A stretch of DNA of 64,000 nt from Desulfarculaceae bacterium (GTDB lineage Bacteria; Desulfobacterota; Desulfarculia; Desulfarculales; Desulfarculaceae): assembly GCA_021737145.1 (NCBI GenBank), contig JAIPEN010000012.1:1-64000 (forward strand), written 5' to 3'. The stretch's first letter is position 1. Each line of letters starts with the position of its first letter. A model generated the notes under the pieces. The model searched no databases. It saw only the letters and a list, made by a program, of their open reading frames with translations, and was not told the DNA's origin. The position numbers and the translations under genes were made by a program. Shown one piece after another: positions 51,015 to 60,187 of the stretch.

Positions 51015-51853
51015 CCTCTTCCGACCAAGCCGAACGAGCGACCTATATGACCCATATGCTCTCCCGGGCCACCGAGGCGGCCATGATGGCCGGCCGGGAG
51101 CTGCGCCAGCGGGCGGGCCAACAGAACCGGGAAAGCGCCCAGGCCAAGGCCTCCAACCTGGACCTGGTCACCGAGGGCGACCGGGCCGCGGAACGGCGCA
51201 TCCTCAACTGCCTGCAAAGCAGCTTCCCGGATCACACCTTCCTCACCGAGGAGTCGGGCCAGTTGGGCGAGCCCAGGCCCGGCCTGATCCGCTGGATCAT
51301 CGACCCCCTGGACGGCACCCTGAACTACGTGCAGAACATCAACTACTATGCGGTGAGCATCGCCGCCGAGCTGGACGGCGAGCTTCTCTGCGGGGTCATC
51401 TACCAGCCCCAGACCGACGATCTCTACACCGGCCTGCGGGGCGACGGCGCCTTTTTCGGGCCCATCCCCCTGCGCACCAACCAGACCGGCGACCTGCAAG
51501 GGGGCTATCTGGCCCTGGGCCTGCCCGGGGTGCCCCAAAAATGGGCCCGCCAGCTCTCGGCCGGCATCTCCGCCCTGCTCCACGCGGGCGCCACCTTCAT
51601 GCGCCTGGGCTCCGCCGCCCTGAACCTGGCCAAGGTGGCCAAAGGGGATTTGGACGGATACTGGGATATGGATATACAATATTGGGATGTGGCCGCGGGC
51701 ATCCTGATGGTGCGCGAGGCCGGCGGGGTGGTCACCGACGTGGACGGCAACCCCTTTACCGAGAACTCGCGCAGCATCGTGGCCGGCGGGGCCAAGATGC
51801 ACCCGGAGCTGCTGAGCACCCTGCAACAGGCCATTGCATCATGCGGCTGTTGA
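51011..51853 (+). CDS. inositol monophosphatase-family phosphatase
   Basis: A 280-residue Mg-dependent phosphatase. Motifs are DLVTEGDRAAERRI, LTEESG, IDPLDGTLNYVQ (WIIDPLDGT) and DIQYWDVAAGILMVREAGG, where the last normally binds metal. It could act on inositol phosphate, a sugar phosphate or PAP; the EPS setting suggests a glycan precursor. Start ATG overlaps the CapK-like stop. A 53-bp gap leads to the SHMT-like gene. Confidence 0.9.
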   Translation: MTSSDQAERATYMTHMLSRATEAAMMAGRELRQRAGQQNRESAQAKASNLDLVTEGDRAAERRILNCLQSSFPDHTFLTEESGQLGEPRPGLIRWIIDPLDGTLNYVQNINYYAVSIAAELDGELLCGVIYQPQTDDLYTGLRGDGAFFGPIPLRTNQTGDLQGGYLALGLPGVPQKWARQLSAGISALLHAGATFMRLGSAALNLAKVAKGDLDGYWDMDIQYWDVAAGILMVREAGGVVTDVDGNPFTENSRSIVAGGAKMHPELLSTLQQAIASCGC

Positions 51854-51906
51854 GGCCGGGGGCCGTCCCCGCCTCTTTTAAAACTATTTCAGGCGATAGG
51901 TAACAC

Positions 51907-53187
51907 ATGCAAATCGAGCAATTGCTGGACAATATCATCGCTAGCGAAAAGCAGGCCCAAGAGGAGCTGTGGCTCATCCCTAGCGAAACCCTGCCCTCGG
52001 TCTTCAGCCGCCTGGCTCTCAGCATCTCCGGGGTCAACCGCTATCTGTTCAAATACGAGTACCAAGGCGAGCGCTTCTGCCCGGGCACCGAGGCCTATCA
52101 GTTGTGCAACGACTTCTGCCTGGAGGTGCTCAAGGAAATTTACAAGACCAAATACGTGAGCCTGCGGCCCATCTCGGGCATGAACGCCATGACCATGATC
52201 CTGGCCTGCCACAGCCAGCCCGGCGAACTGGTCTATTGCATAGACGCCAAGACCGGGGGCCACACCCACACCGAGCGGATCTTGAACAGCATCGGCCGCA
52301 GGATGGCGCCCATTCCCTTCCACGAGGACGGCATGGGCTGGTTCGCGCCGGACTACGAAGAGCTGGCCCGCCTGGTGGAAAAAGAGCCGCCGGCCCTGAT
52401 CTATCTGGACCCCATGTCCTACATGTACCAGTTCGACCTGGACGCCCTAAAGTCCCTGGCCCCGGCCGAGACCAAGCTGCACTACGACATCTCCCACGTC
52501 ATGGCCTTCGTGGCCGCGGGCATCTATCCCAATGCCATGGAGCATGGCTTCGACTCCATCGGCGGCAGCACCCACAAGACCCTGCCCGGGGTGCAAAAGG
52601 CCTGGTTCGGCACGGACGACGAGGAGGCCTTTACCTTCTTCGAGAAAAAGTCCTCCCAAATGGTCAGCGCCCTGCACACCAGCAGCATCGTGGCCCTGGC
52701 CCTGGCCCTGGCCGAGGTGCGCTACTTCCTGCCGGAATATGGCCGCAAGATTCTGGAGAACGCCCTGCTCTTCGCCCGCCTGCTCCAGGAGCGCGGCTTC
52801 CAGATCATGGGCCGCGAGGGCCGGCCCACCGACTGCCACGTGCTGTTCGTGAGCCTGGAGAACCAGCTCGATCCCATCGAGGCCACCCACCGCATGGCCC
52901 AGTGCAACGTGATCACCCACCCCATGACCCTGCCCGCGCCCAACCCGGCGGACGGCATCCGCCTGGGCCTGCAAGAGCTGACCCTGCTGGGCCTGGAGGA
53001 ATCCGACTTCATAGACCTGGCCGACATCTTCGCCAAGGTGATCCTGCAAAACGAGCCGCCGGCCAATTACAAGGACCGCGTGCGCCAGATCCGTGCGGCC
53101 CACCTGTGGCCCACCAGCGCCTACGTGGACGACGAGCGCCTGGGCCAGTTCATCAAGGCCCTGGCCCCGGGCTGGGAGCCCAAGTAG
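51907..53187 (+). CDS. serine hydroxymethyltransferase-like PLP enzyme
   Basis: A 426-residue fold type I PLP protein related to GlyA but well diverged. The PLP lysine is Lys224 in GGSTHKTLPG. Asp194 and His197 (DISHVMAFVAAGIYP) bind the cofactor ring, and an Arg in DGIRLG probably binds the substrate carboxylate. The usual N-terminal NxYAEGYPGxRYYGG stretch is replaced by NRYLFKYEYQGERFCPG, and the folate-binding regions are not recognisable. It therefore probably handles a serine- or threonine-like amino acid in polymer decoration rather than one-carbon metabolism. Confidence 0.85.
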   Translation: MQIEQLLDNIIASEKQAQEELWLIPSETLPSVFSRLALSISGVNRYLFKYEYQGERFCPGTEAYQLCNDFCLEVLKEIYKTKYVSLRPISGMNAMTMILACHSQPGELVYCIDAKTGGHTHTERILNSIGRRMAPIPFHEDGMGWFAPDYEELARLVEKEPPALIYLDPMSYMYQFDLDALKSLAPAETKLHYDISHVMAFVAAGIYPNAMEHGFDSIGGSTHKTLPGVQKAWFGTDDEEAFTFFEKKSSQMVSALHTSSIVALALALAEVRYFLPEYGRKILENALLFARLLQERGFQIMGREGRPTDCHVLFVSLENQLDPIEATHRMAQCNVITHPMTLPAPNPADGIRLGLQELTLLGLEESDFIDLADIFAKVILQNEPPANYKDRVRQIRAAHLWPTSAYVDDERLGQFIKALAPGWEPK

Positions 53188-53237
53188 CCCCCGGGCGGCG
53201 GCCGGGACATGACATCTTTCAAGGAGGATCAGGCCTT

Positions 53238-54977
53238 ATGCCCCTGCGATTCAAATCGACTTTCACTAAGTTGCTTTGCTGGGGCTGTCTGCTGGGGCTG
53301 GTTTTCCTGTCACCCACCACCGCCCTGGCTGGCGGGGCTCCGGCCGACCCCAAGGCCCCGGCCTATCTGGGCTTCTTTCCCCCGCCCCTGGCCAAGGGTG
53401 AACTGCCCGTCACCCTGGTACCCCACCCCCTGGCCATCTCCAAGATAATCCCGGTCAGCTTCGGGGTGCCCTTTCCGCCGGGCTACGTCTCCGACCCCAA
53501 GAACATCGCGCTATTCGACGACACCGGCAAGGAGATGCCCATTCGGGTAACGGTGCTGGCCCGCTGGCAACCGCCGGTGCCCGGGGCGCCCAGCCTGCGC
53601 GCGGTGCTGGTGCAATACCTGGACCTCATGGCCACCCGCTTGCCCCGCACCTACAAGCTGCGCTGGGGCACCCCCCGCCAGCAAACCGAGACCAAGAAAT
53701 GGCCGGCCGACCAGAGCTGGTTCTGGGTGACCGACAAATCCTACCCCCGCTTCAAGGCCAAAGACCCTCCGGTGTGGGCCACGCTGCCCGCCAGTTGGCT
53801 GTGCCAGTCCCTGGTCAAGGGCAGGCTGGCGCCCGCGGGCAAGTATGCTGATTTCGAATGGCTGGAGGTGGGACGCCAGGGCTTTTACAAGCAGGCCATC
53901 AACCGCCTGCTCACCGATGAGCTGATGAAGCGGTGGAAGGGGCAGGTCCAGAAGTACCGGGTCAATTACGCCGAGCATTACGAACCCTGGCTTTACGACC
54001 GCACCACCACCATCTTCATCCAGTATTTAACCACCGGCCAGCTGGAACCCCTGGCCTATGGCCTGCGCGACGCCCAATACTACGCCGCCAACGTCGAGAG
54101 CGACGGCAGGTTCGCCCTGTTCCCCAAGAACCGGCCCTTGGACGTCAAGTACGGCAACCAGGAGGCCATGACCCTGGGCTGGTTCCTGAGCGGGCTGCCC
54201 TTGTTTCAGCAGGCCTCCGCCAAGCTGCAAAAACTGTTGGACGCCTGGAACCCCAATTATTCCGGGTCCAAAACTTTTTGGACCGAACGTCACCTGGCCT
54301 ATCACATGATGATCGCGATCTCGGCCTACGAGATGACCGGCGACCCGGCCTTGCTGGAGAGGGCCCGCCGGGCGTTCACCATTGCCTACAAAATGCAGAC
54401 CGAGCCGCCGCCCGGCGCCCCCCGGGACGGATGCATGGTCCATACGGCCAACCAACACAGCGAGCGCCTCAAGGGTTGGGTTTGCAGCCCCTGGATGTCC
54501 GCCTTATTCGTGGACGCGGCCTTGCGCTACTATATTGTCTCCGCAGACCCCCGAGTGCCCGAGAGCATAATCATGTTGGCGGATTACGTCAGAAAAGTCG
54601 GCACCTTCAAACCGCCACAAGGAAAAAACGACAAACAGCCCTACATCACTCCCATTTACCTGGCTACTTCACATACTCAAATGAAAGCCTATATTCAGTC
54701 AGACCGCCAGCACGCCTTGGATATCAGCAAAATACTCGCGGCCGCGATTTATTTCACCAGGAAGCAAGGCAAATCCGCGACGCGTTTTGATTGGCTTTTT
54801 AAGGAATTGTGTATAACGGCCCAGCTTTTCATTCCCAAAAAGCCCAAAAGTGGTTTCCCGGTCGCCCAATCCAAGAGCGTCTGGACGCTACCGGCTTTTG
54901 CCCTCAAACCACGCCGCAAGTACGCGTGGTGGTTTCGCACCACCGCCGACGTTCCCTGGCTGATGCACGCCAACTAG
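53238..54977 (+). CDS. secreted protein, YetA/PcRGLX-like polysaccharide lyase candidate
   Basis: A 579-residue protein with a signal peptide (TKLLCWGCLLGLVFLSPTTA). The N-terminal barrel (IIPVSFGVPFPPGYVSDPKNI..., MPIRVTVLARWQ, AVLVQYLD) resembles the N-terminal RIFT barrel of exo-rhamnogalacturonan lyase PcRGLX/YetA. It is followed by a helical region that may be an alpha/alpha toroid (YGLRDAQYYAANVES, LAYHMMIAISAYEMTGD). AAGGAGG lies ten bases before ATG 53238. The last 350 bases become AT-richer. It is the last gene of the plus-strand unit. Lyase function is inferred. Confidence 0.75.
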   Translation: MPLRFKSTFTKLLCWGCLLGLVFLSPTTALAGGAPADPKAPAYLGFFPPPLAKGELPVTLVPHPLAISKIIPVSFGVPFPPGYVSDPKNIALFDDTGKEMPIRVTVLARWQPPVPGAPSLRAVLVQYLDLMATRLPRTYKLRWGTPRQQTETKKWPADQSWFWVTDKSYPRFKAKDPPVWATLPASWLCQSLVKGRLAPAGKYADFEWLEVGRQGFYKQAINRLLTDELMKRWKGQVQKYRVNYAEHYEPWLYDRTTTIFIQYLTTGQLEPLAYGLRDAQYYAANVESDGRFALFPKNRPLDVKYGNQEAMTLGWFLSGLPLFQQASAKLQKLLDAWNPNYSGSKTFWTERHLAYHMMIAISAYEMTGDPALLERARRAFTIAYKMQTEPPPGAPRDGCMVHTANQHSERLKGWVCSPWMSALFVDAALRYYIVSADPRVPESIIMLADYVRKVGTFKPPQGKNDKQPYITPIYLATSHTQMKAYIQSDRQHALDISKILAAAIYFTRKQGKSATRFDWLFKELCITAQLFIPKKPKSGFPVAQSKSVWTLPAFALKPRRKYAWWFRTTADVPWLMHAN

Positions 54978-54996
54978 AAACCAGCCAAGGGCCGCT

Positions 54997-55746
54997 TTAG
55001 ATGTCGTGGTAGCTGATCAGTTGAATGGGGTCGGCCAGGTCGTCCCACCAGGAGCGCAGTAGCAAGGACTGCTCCTTCTCATCCCCGGTGTTCTCGGGAT
55101 GGACCATGACCTCGAAGGTTCCGGTCAGTCTCTGCTGCAAGGCCGCCTGGTAAAAATCCACCAGATCGGCGAAATAATCGACACAACAGCTTTTGTACAC
55201 CCGGCGGATGGCCAGGTTGTAGCACTGCTTGGCCAAGAGCTTGCCGCGGCCGCAGCTATGGTAGCAGTACAGGTTTTTGGTCAGGCGCATCCTGCGGATG
55301 CCGTATTTCTGCTGAAGCTTTTTGACTATGAGCAGCACCACCGGATGGTAGTGGACGTGGTGATGGGTGTCCAGATGGCTGGGCACAATCCCCGCTGCCA
55401 TGACCTTTTCCACCTGGGCGCACAACTCCCGGTACACGGCCCGGAACAGCTTGGGGTCCCATTTGGACCGCAGGTGACTCCGGATAAAGCAGCCGTCCGG
55501 GCCCAAAATGGGCCGCAAGGCGCGCGAGTCGCTCAGCGGCGGGCCGGCGGTGAGGTTGAGGTGAACCCCGAAGGAGCAGGCGGGCAGCTCTCGGGCCATG
55601 GCCACGGCCTGATCAAAACTGGCCCCATTGGCCAGGATGGTGGCGGAGGTCACCCGGCCGGCGGCCATGAGCTCAAAGGTGTTTTCATTGGCCCGTGAAG
55701 ACACCCCGAAATCATCGGCGTTCACGATCACCCTGGTGTCGGCCAT
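54997..55746 (-). CDS. ChbG/HpnK (YdjC)-family carbohydrate deacetylase
   Basis: A 249-residue enzyme. NADDFG (residues 9-14) supplies the metal-binding Asp pair; FGVHLNLTAGPPL and HLDTHHHVHYHP supply the His ligands. The family removes N-acetyl groups from oligosaccharides such as chitobiose. ATG 55746 has GGAGAG upstream; another ATG five codons earlier overlaps the previous gene. It is at the end of the minus-strand glycan block, converging with the YetA-like gene. Confidence 0.9.
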   Translation of the reverse strand: MADTRVIVNADDFGVSSRANENTFELMAAGRVTSATILANGASFDQAVAMARELPACSFGVHLNLTAGPPLSDSRALRPILGPDGCFIRSHLRSKWDPKLFRAVYRELCAQVEKVMAAGIVPSHLDTHHHVHYHPVVLLIVKKLQQKYGIRRMRLTKNLYCYHSCGRGKLLAKQCYNLAIRRVYKSCCVDYFADLVDFYQAALQQRLTGTFEVMVHPENTGDEKEQSLLLRSWWDDLADPIQLISYHDI

Positions 55747-55757
55747 GGTGGCTCTCC

Positions 55758-56711
55758 TCACGCCATGCGCCTTAGGGTCTTTTTGATCTTGTCCTTTACC
55801 TGCAATTTATCCAAGACAAAGACCGCGAACCGGCTGGCCTCGAACCAGGCCAGGTGGGCCCAAATCAGGGCGGCATGGGGCAGGTCTTTCCTTACGTACA
55901 ACACGTCGGCGCAACGCACATGCCCCGTGGCGAACAGGCGCTTGTGTTCCCCCTCCCCCACGCAAAGGTCGTAGTACCTGGCCTGGGGGTTGGCGAACAA
56001 GGCCTCGATTATGTAGTACTGCAGGACCGTGCCGGGAGACAGCGACTGAAACTCGGGGTCGAACCCCACATAGTCGTACAAAAAAGAATAGCCGTTTATC
56101 AAAGGGCCGTAGACATAGGCCACGGGCTTTTCATCAAAAAACAACAAAAAGCCGATCACGCCCTTTTGGGCGGCCAGCTCTTTTTGCCGGGCCACGAAGG
56201 CGCTGTCGCGGGGCAGGCCCATGTTCATCATGCGCTCTTGGTAGGTCTTGCGGGAAACTTGCCAGGCCAAGGCGAAAAACTCGTCCAACTCCTCGGGAGT
56301 GGCGTATTGCCTAAACACCACCGGCGATGACTGGGCCTTGGAAAACTTCTTCACCTTGCGGCGCAGGGTGTTGCGCGTCTTGCCCCGCATTTCGCCCAGG
56401 TATTTTTTGAAATCACCCTCGGTGTCCACGTAGTAGTGCTTATATTCGGCCAGGACATATCTTAGGTAAAAGGGGACAAAAGAGAGCTTTTTGATGGGCT
56501 GCCCGAGGGGGCAAGACGACACGCTGAAGCCGTCGCGCGATGTCCGCCGTCCAGTTATCAGCGGCTCGACATCACTCAGGCCCTTTCGCATTTCCAAAAA
56601 ATAACCAGGATAACAATCAGTGGTTATGGTTTTCTTGTAAAGGGGAAACTCACCCAATTTAAAGGTGATATTGATCGTTTTCAGGGTCAGGTTGTCCACT
56701 AGAAGCGCCAC
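55758..56711 (-). CDS. GNAT/FemAB-like acyltransferase
   Basis: A 317-residue protein with the BioF2-like GNAT fold seen in EPS and XrtA loci. Marks are the basic helix EMRGKTRNTLRRKVKKF, FFALAWQVSRKTYQERM, GFLLFFDEKPVAYVYGPLINGYSFLYDYVGFDPEF and SPGTVLQYYIIEALFANPQARYYDL. It probably transfers an acyl or aminoacyl group to a sugar amine. It lies directly upstream of the deacetylase (11 bp), a sensible pair: deacetylate, then re-acylate. Confidence 0.82.
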   Translation of the reverse strand: MALLVDNLTLKTINITFKLGEFPLYKKTITTDCYPGYFLEMRKGLSDVEPLITGRRTSRDGFSVSSCPLGQPIKKLSFVPFYLRYVLAEYKHYYVDTEGDFKKYLGEMRGKTRNTLRRKVKKFSKAQSSPVVFRQYATPEELDEFFALAWQVSRKTYQERMMNMGLPRDSAFVARQKELAAQKGVIGFLLFFDEKPVAYVYGPLINGYSFLYDYVGFDPEFQSLSPGTVLQYYIIEALFANPQARYYDLCVGEGEHKRLFATGHVRCADVLYVRKDLPHAALIWAHLAWFEASRFAVFVLDKLQVKDKIKKTLRRMA

Positions 56712-56792
56712 ATTTCGCTGCTGATCATCCTCTGCGCCATCCGCCGCAAACGCCCGGCCTCGTTGCAGGCCCGGCCGGGGCTCGCGGGGGCA

Positions 56793-58655
56793 TCATCCCT
56801 TGATGGTGATGAAGTCGCACTCAAAGGGCTGCCCCTCCAGGCTCAACTCCATCGTGTTTTCCTCTGCTCCCGGCACAAAGCCGATGGTCCGCAGCACCTG
56901 CTGGGCCGGCATATTGCGGTCCGTGGGCCTTAGGTTGACCTTGATCAGCTTGGGCAGGCCATGGGGTTGCTTGTCCACCAGGAACTTGAAAAAGGCCTGC
57001 TCGATGAACTTGCCCTGTACCCGGCAGGAGAGCATGAAATCCAGAACCGTGATTTCCTCTTCTTCGCGCCTGACCAGGCCGAAGCCCACTATGCCGTAGG
57101 TTCCGAACTTGTCCGAGCACTTGAGCACCCATTTTTCCCGTGAGGGGTCGTCGAGCATCTGGCCGAGGTATTGTTCGCTGTAGTGCCGCCCGGAGAAGTT
57201 GAGCTGGTTGGTGCGCTGCACCAGCTCGGTCACCCTCCCCCGGTAAGGTTCGTCAAAGGGCTCCACCTCCAGCACGATCTGGCAGGAGCGCAGGAATTCG
57301 AGGTAGTCCACCCCCAGGCGCTCCTGCTCCTGCTCGCGCTCGATGGTGTTTTGGTACATCTGGCGGCGCATGCCCGCCTCGTCGCTGCTGCTTCCCTGGA
57401 AACGGGGGTGATCCAGCAGGGCAGGCACCTGGTCGACGTCCAGGGCCAGCACCTCCGGATTCAGATTGGTCACCTCCTCGCGCTCAAAGGGATTGTCATC
57501 GACCAGGGCGAAGGTGTCGATGTTTATGTTGAGCCGCTGGGCTATCCGTCGGACGTTTTCGCCCTTGGGGTGCCAGTTGATCTGGGGATAGAGGAAATAT
57601 TCCTCGATGCCCAGTTGCTTCAAATAGGCCCAGGCGTCGTCAAAGTTGTTCTTGCTCACCACGCTGTTGAGGATGCCCCGCTTGTCCAGGGCCTTGATGG
57701 TCTCTATGGCCTCTTGATTGGGTACCAGCTCGGCCTGCTCCACCAGGATCCCCTGCCACATTGTGTTGTCCAGGTCCCAGACCACGCACTTGATGTCCGG
57801 CGCCTTCTTGGCTTCGGCCGGAGCCGATGGCTTTGCGGGGGCATCGGCGCCCAAAAGGGCGGCCTGGGCATTGGGAGCGAAGCGCACGAAATCGGCGCTT
57901 AGCATGACCAGCTTGGCCAGGCCGTCATTTTCGGGGGCCAGGGCGATGTCAAAGGGATACCCGCAGTCCGTCACCTGGCTGAACTCGTGGTGGGGTATGA
58001 CCGCCCGGTTGTAGCCCGGCTCCAGCACTATGGTCTTCTTGAAAAAAGGATACGGCGGCTTGAGGGGGCAGTCGGCGGGCAGCTCCTTTTTGGCCACGTC
58101 CATCCAGAGCATGAGCGGCAGCGCCTCGGAAGTGGGGTTGTACACCTCCAAGAGAAAGGCCTGGGGCGGTGAGCCGTCATGTTGGCGGTGCATTTTGCGC
58201 AGCATGCGATGGTACAGGGGCACCGATATATAGCACCAGCGGACGTCGTTTTTGCGCAGCCGGTGCACCACCCGTCCCCCGGCATTCAAAAGCGGCGCGG
58301 CGCGCTTCATGAGGCGCTCGCGCGAGAGCACCTTGAACGCGGGCGCCATCAGGGTGTTGCCCCTGCTCTCCATCTTGCTCCAGGGCTTGAACTCCATTTC
58401 CACGCCTTCGCCCCGCCAGGAGGTGAAGGCCGGGTTGGGCACCGCGCCGAGGGTGAACAAGCGGCAGCGCCGGTCGGGGCGGCTCTCGTACAGATTGCAG
58501 GTGCTGTAGCAGGATGGCTCGGCGCATTCGTTGCAATGCTCGCCCCAAATCAAAAGCGAAGCTTCTTGAACGCCCCTGACCGGTTGGTAGCCCGAGCCTT
58601 GCGAAGTGGTCACGCTGGGCGCCGCTCCTCGCGTACGTTGGTGAGTTTCAAACAT
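56793..58655 (-). CDS. FkbH-like HAD-GNAT protein with N-terminal cysteine cluster
   Basis: A 620-residue multidomain protein. Residues 36-66 carry a Cys cluster (Cys41, 44, 49, 53, 64; HCNECAEPSCYSTC) that may bind zinc or iron. Residues 85-265 form a beta-rich part of unknown type. Residues 287-430 are the HAD-IIIC domain with VVWDLDNTMWQG, VVSKNN and FALVDDNPFERE. The C-terminus (about 440-620) is GNAT-like, with VELVQRTNQLNF-type phrase VTELVQRTNQLNFSGR. Classical FkbH proteins are about 350 residues and load a glyceryl group onto a carrier protein; no carrier protein is seen here. Confidence 0.85.
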   Translation of the reverse strand: MFETHQRTRGAAPSVTTSQGSGYQPVRGVQEASLLIWGEHCNECAEPSCYSTCNLYESRPDRRCRLFTLGAVPNPAFTSWRGEGVEMEFKPWSKMESRGNTLMAPAFKVLSRERLMKRAAPLLNAGGRVVHRLRKNDVRWCYISVPLYHRMLRKMHRQHDGSPPQAFLLEVYNPTSEALPLMLWMDVAKKELPADCPLKPPYPFFKKTIVLEPGYNRAVIPHHEFSQVTDCGYPFDIALAPENDGLAKLVMLSADFVRFAPNAQAALLGADAPAKPSAPAEAKKAPDIKCVVWDLDNTMWQGILVEQAELVPNQEAIETIKALDKRGILNSVVSKNNFDDAWAYLKQLGIEEYFLYPQINWHPKGENVRRIAQRLNINIDTFALVDDNPFEREEVTNLNPEVLALDVDQVPALLDHPRFQGSSSDEAGMRRQMYQNTIEREQEQERLGVDYLEFLRSCQIVLEVEPFDEPYRGRVTELVQRTNQLNFSGRHYSEQYLGQMLDDPSREKWVLKCSDKFGTYGIVGFGLVRREEEEITVLDFMLSCRVQGKFIEQAFFKFLVDKQPHGLPKLIKVNLRPTDRNMPAQQVLRTIGFVPGAEENTMELSLEGQPFECDFITIKG

Positions 58656-58907
58656 GATCCTGACCTATCTGGCGGTTAGCACCTTGCCCCCACATGATCG
58701 CTTGCGTCCCAAGCCGGCGGCGCTGCCCTCGGCTGGCAGCGGCCCCGCCGCATCGGCCGCATGATTTAGTATGGCATAGCACCAGAGGAGAATCCATTTC
58801 AGCGCGCGGCCTTTTCCCGCATGCGCCCTTCGCGCCGAGATGGAGGAATCGAGTCCGGCCGCCGTCTGCAAAATCATTGCATATCAGCCGGCGTATGAAT
58901 CGATTGG

Positions 58908-60044
58908 CTAATGGCCCAAAGAAAGCATTTCACCGAGTTTGGCGTTTACTTCTTCCATCGTGATTTCCATCATCCGGGTCTCCGGATCACCTTTGGCAGG
59001 AAATATGTAGTCGATCTGCCCGGAGATGGGTGCGCAGGACTTTGGGTCATCAAGGCCGTATAAAACCAACCCGGGTATGTTCAAGGCGGCCGACAAATGC
59101 ATGGGACCGCTGTCAATGCCAAGGCAAAACCGGGACAGGCTGATTATTCCGCACAGCATCATCAGGCTGGTTTTCCCGGCCAGGTTGTACGCGTGACGGC
59201 TCATCTGGGAACGAATACTCTCCAAGTATTGGAAGTCACCGGGAGCGCCGCATAAAAGAATCTTGCAATCGATTGCACCAACCAGAAAATCACACACACC
59301 AGCCCATCGGTCCTCGGTCCACAACTTGGCCTTCTCAACAGCGCAAGGATGAACCGAGATCAAGGGCTTTTCCAGGTCGACCTGATTTGAACCAAGCAAG
59401 TCGGCTGCCTGTTGTTTTACGGCTTGGGGAAGCTCGAAATTTATTTTGACCGGACCGGAGTATGGGATGCCCAGCAATTGAAAAGACCTCAATATTATAA
59501 GCGAGCGGTACTTTTCAACAGGCATTTGAGCGCCGCCCGCCGGTGCCCGAGATATCTTGGTTTTATATTTGTCCCACAACTCTTTTCCCTGAGTGACCTC
59601 GGTGTCGGCATAATGCCTGAAAGCTTTTAAATAAAACAGCAGGCTCATTTCCCAGCTGCCGCGGACGTTGAAGGCCAAATCCCACTTCTTGGCCCGCCAT
59701 ACTCCGCGCAGGGCCCCGAGCCTTTTAGACAGGCCCCATCCATTGTTTTTCGAACTAAATCTGTTGGCGCGAAAGACCATGCATTCCCTTACTTGCGGAA
59801 TGCAATTGTAGATATCTTGAGTCTGCGGGCCGCACACGACTGTGATGTCCGCGCCAGGGAAAGTCTCTTTTAGGGCTGAGAAAAGAGGGCTGGTTAAAAT
59901 AGCGTCCCCTATTTGATCGAGCGATATCACCAAAATATTTTTTATCTCTAGTACATCTTTGATCTTGTTGTTGCGATAGGCTAGACGAAAATACAGGTAT
60001 TTCAATGCCCGGGATATATGTCTTAAAACATATGAAAGTTTCAT
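58908..60044 (-). CDS. glycosyltransferase family 9 (heptosyltransferase-like)
   Basis: A 378-residue GT-B enzyme. The N-terminal domain starts NILVISLDQIGDAILTSPLFSALKETFPGADITVV; the C-terminal domain has ISVHPCAVEKAKLWTEDRWAGV and GIDSGPMHLSAALNIPGLVLYG, the GT9 nucleotide-sugar site. It transfers a heptose or other sugar in LPS or EPS assembly. Base composition is lower in G+C than the left half of the window. Upstream (58656-58907) there is a 250-bp gap with nothing recognised. Confidence 0.9.
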   Translation of the reverse strand: MKLSYVLRHISRALKYLYFRLAYRNNKIKDVLEIKNILVISLDQIGDAILTSPLFSALKETFPGADITVVCGPQTQDIYNCIPQVRECMVFRANRFSSKNNGWGLSKRLGALRGVWRAKKWDLAFNVRGSWEMSLLFYLKAFRHYADTEVTQGKELWDKYKTKISRAPAGGAQMPVEKYRSLIILRSFQLLGIPYSGPVKINFELPQAVKQQAADLLGSNQVDLEKPLISVHPCAVEKAKLWTEDRWAGVCDFLVGAIDCKILLCGAPGDFQYLESIRSQMSRHAYNLAGKTSLMMLCGIISLSRFCLGIDSGPMHLSAALNIPGLVLYGLDDPKSCAPISGQIDYIFPAKGDPETRMMEITMEEVNAKLGEMLSLGH

Positions 60045-60187
60045 GCGAGCCCCGCTTGGCCTCTGGCTATTTCACCAACAGTTTACCGTGATTGATTTTT
60101 TGTCGATGGCGGAAATTTGCGAGGGCGTCATTTGTTCTTCAGCGGAACAGTGGCCTCCGCCCGTTGAGGGGCAACAGCGGCCTCCCG

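Noticed and set aside
52104..53237. An N-terminal extension joining the YetA-like protein to a frame inside the SHMT-like gene.
   Set aside because: The extension is an out-of-frame shadow; a clear ribosome binding site and signal peptide begin at 53238.
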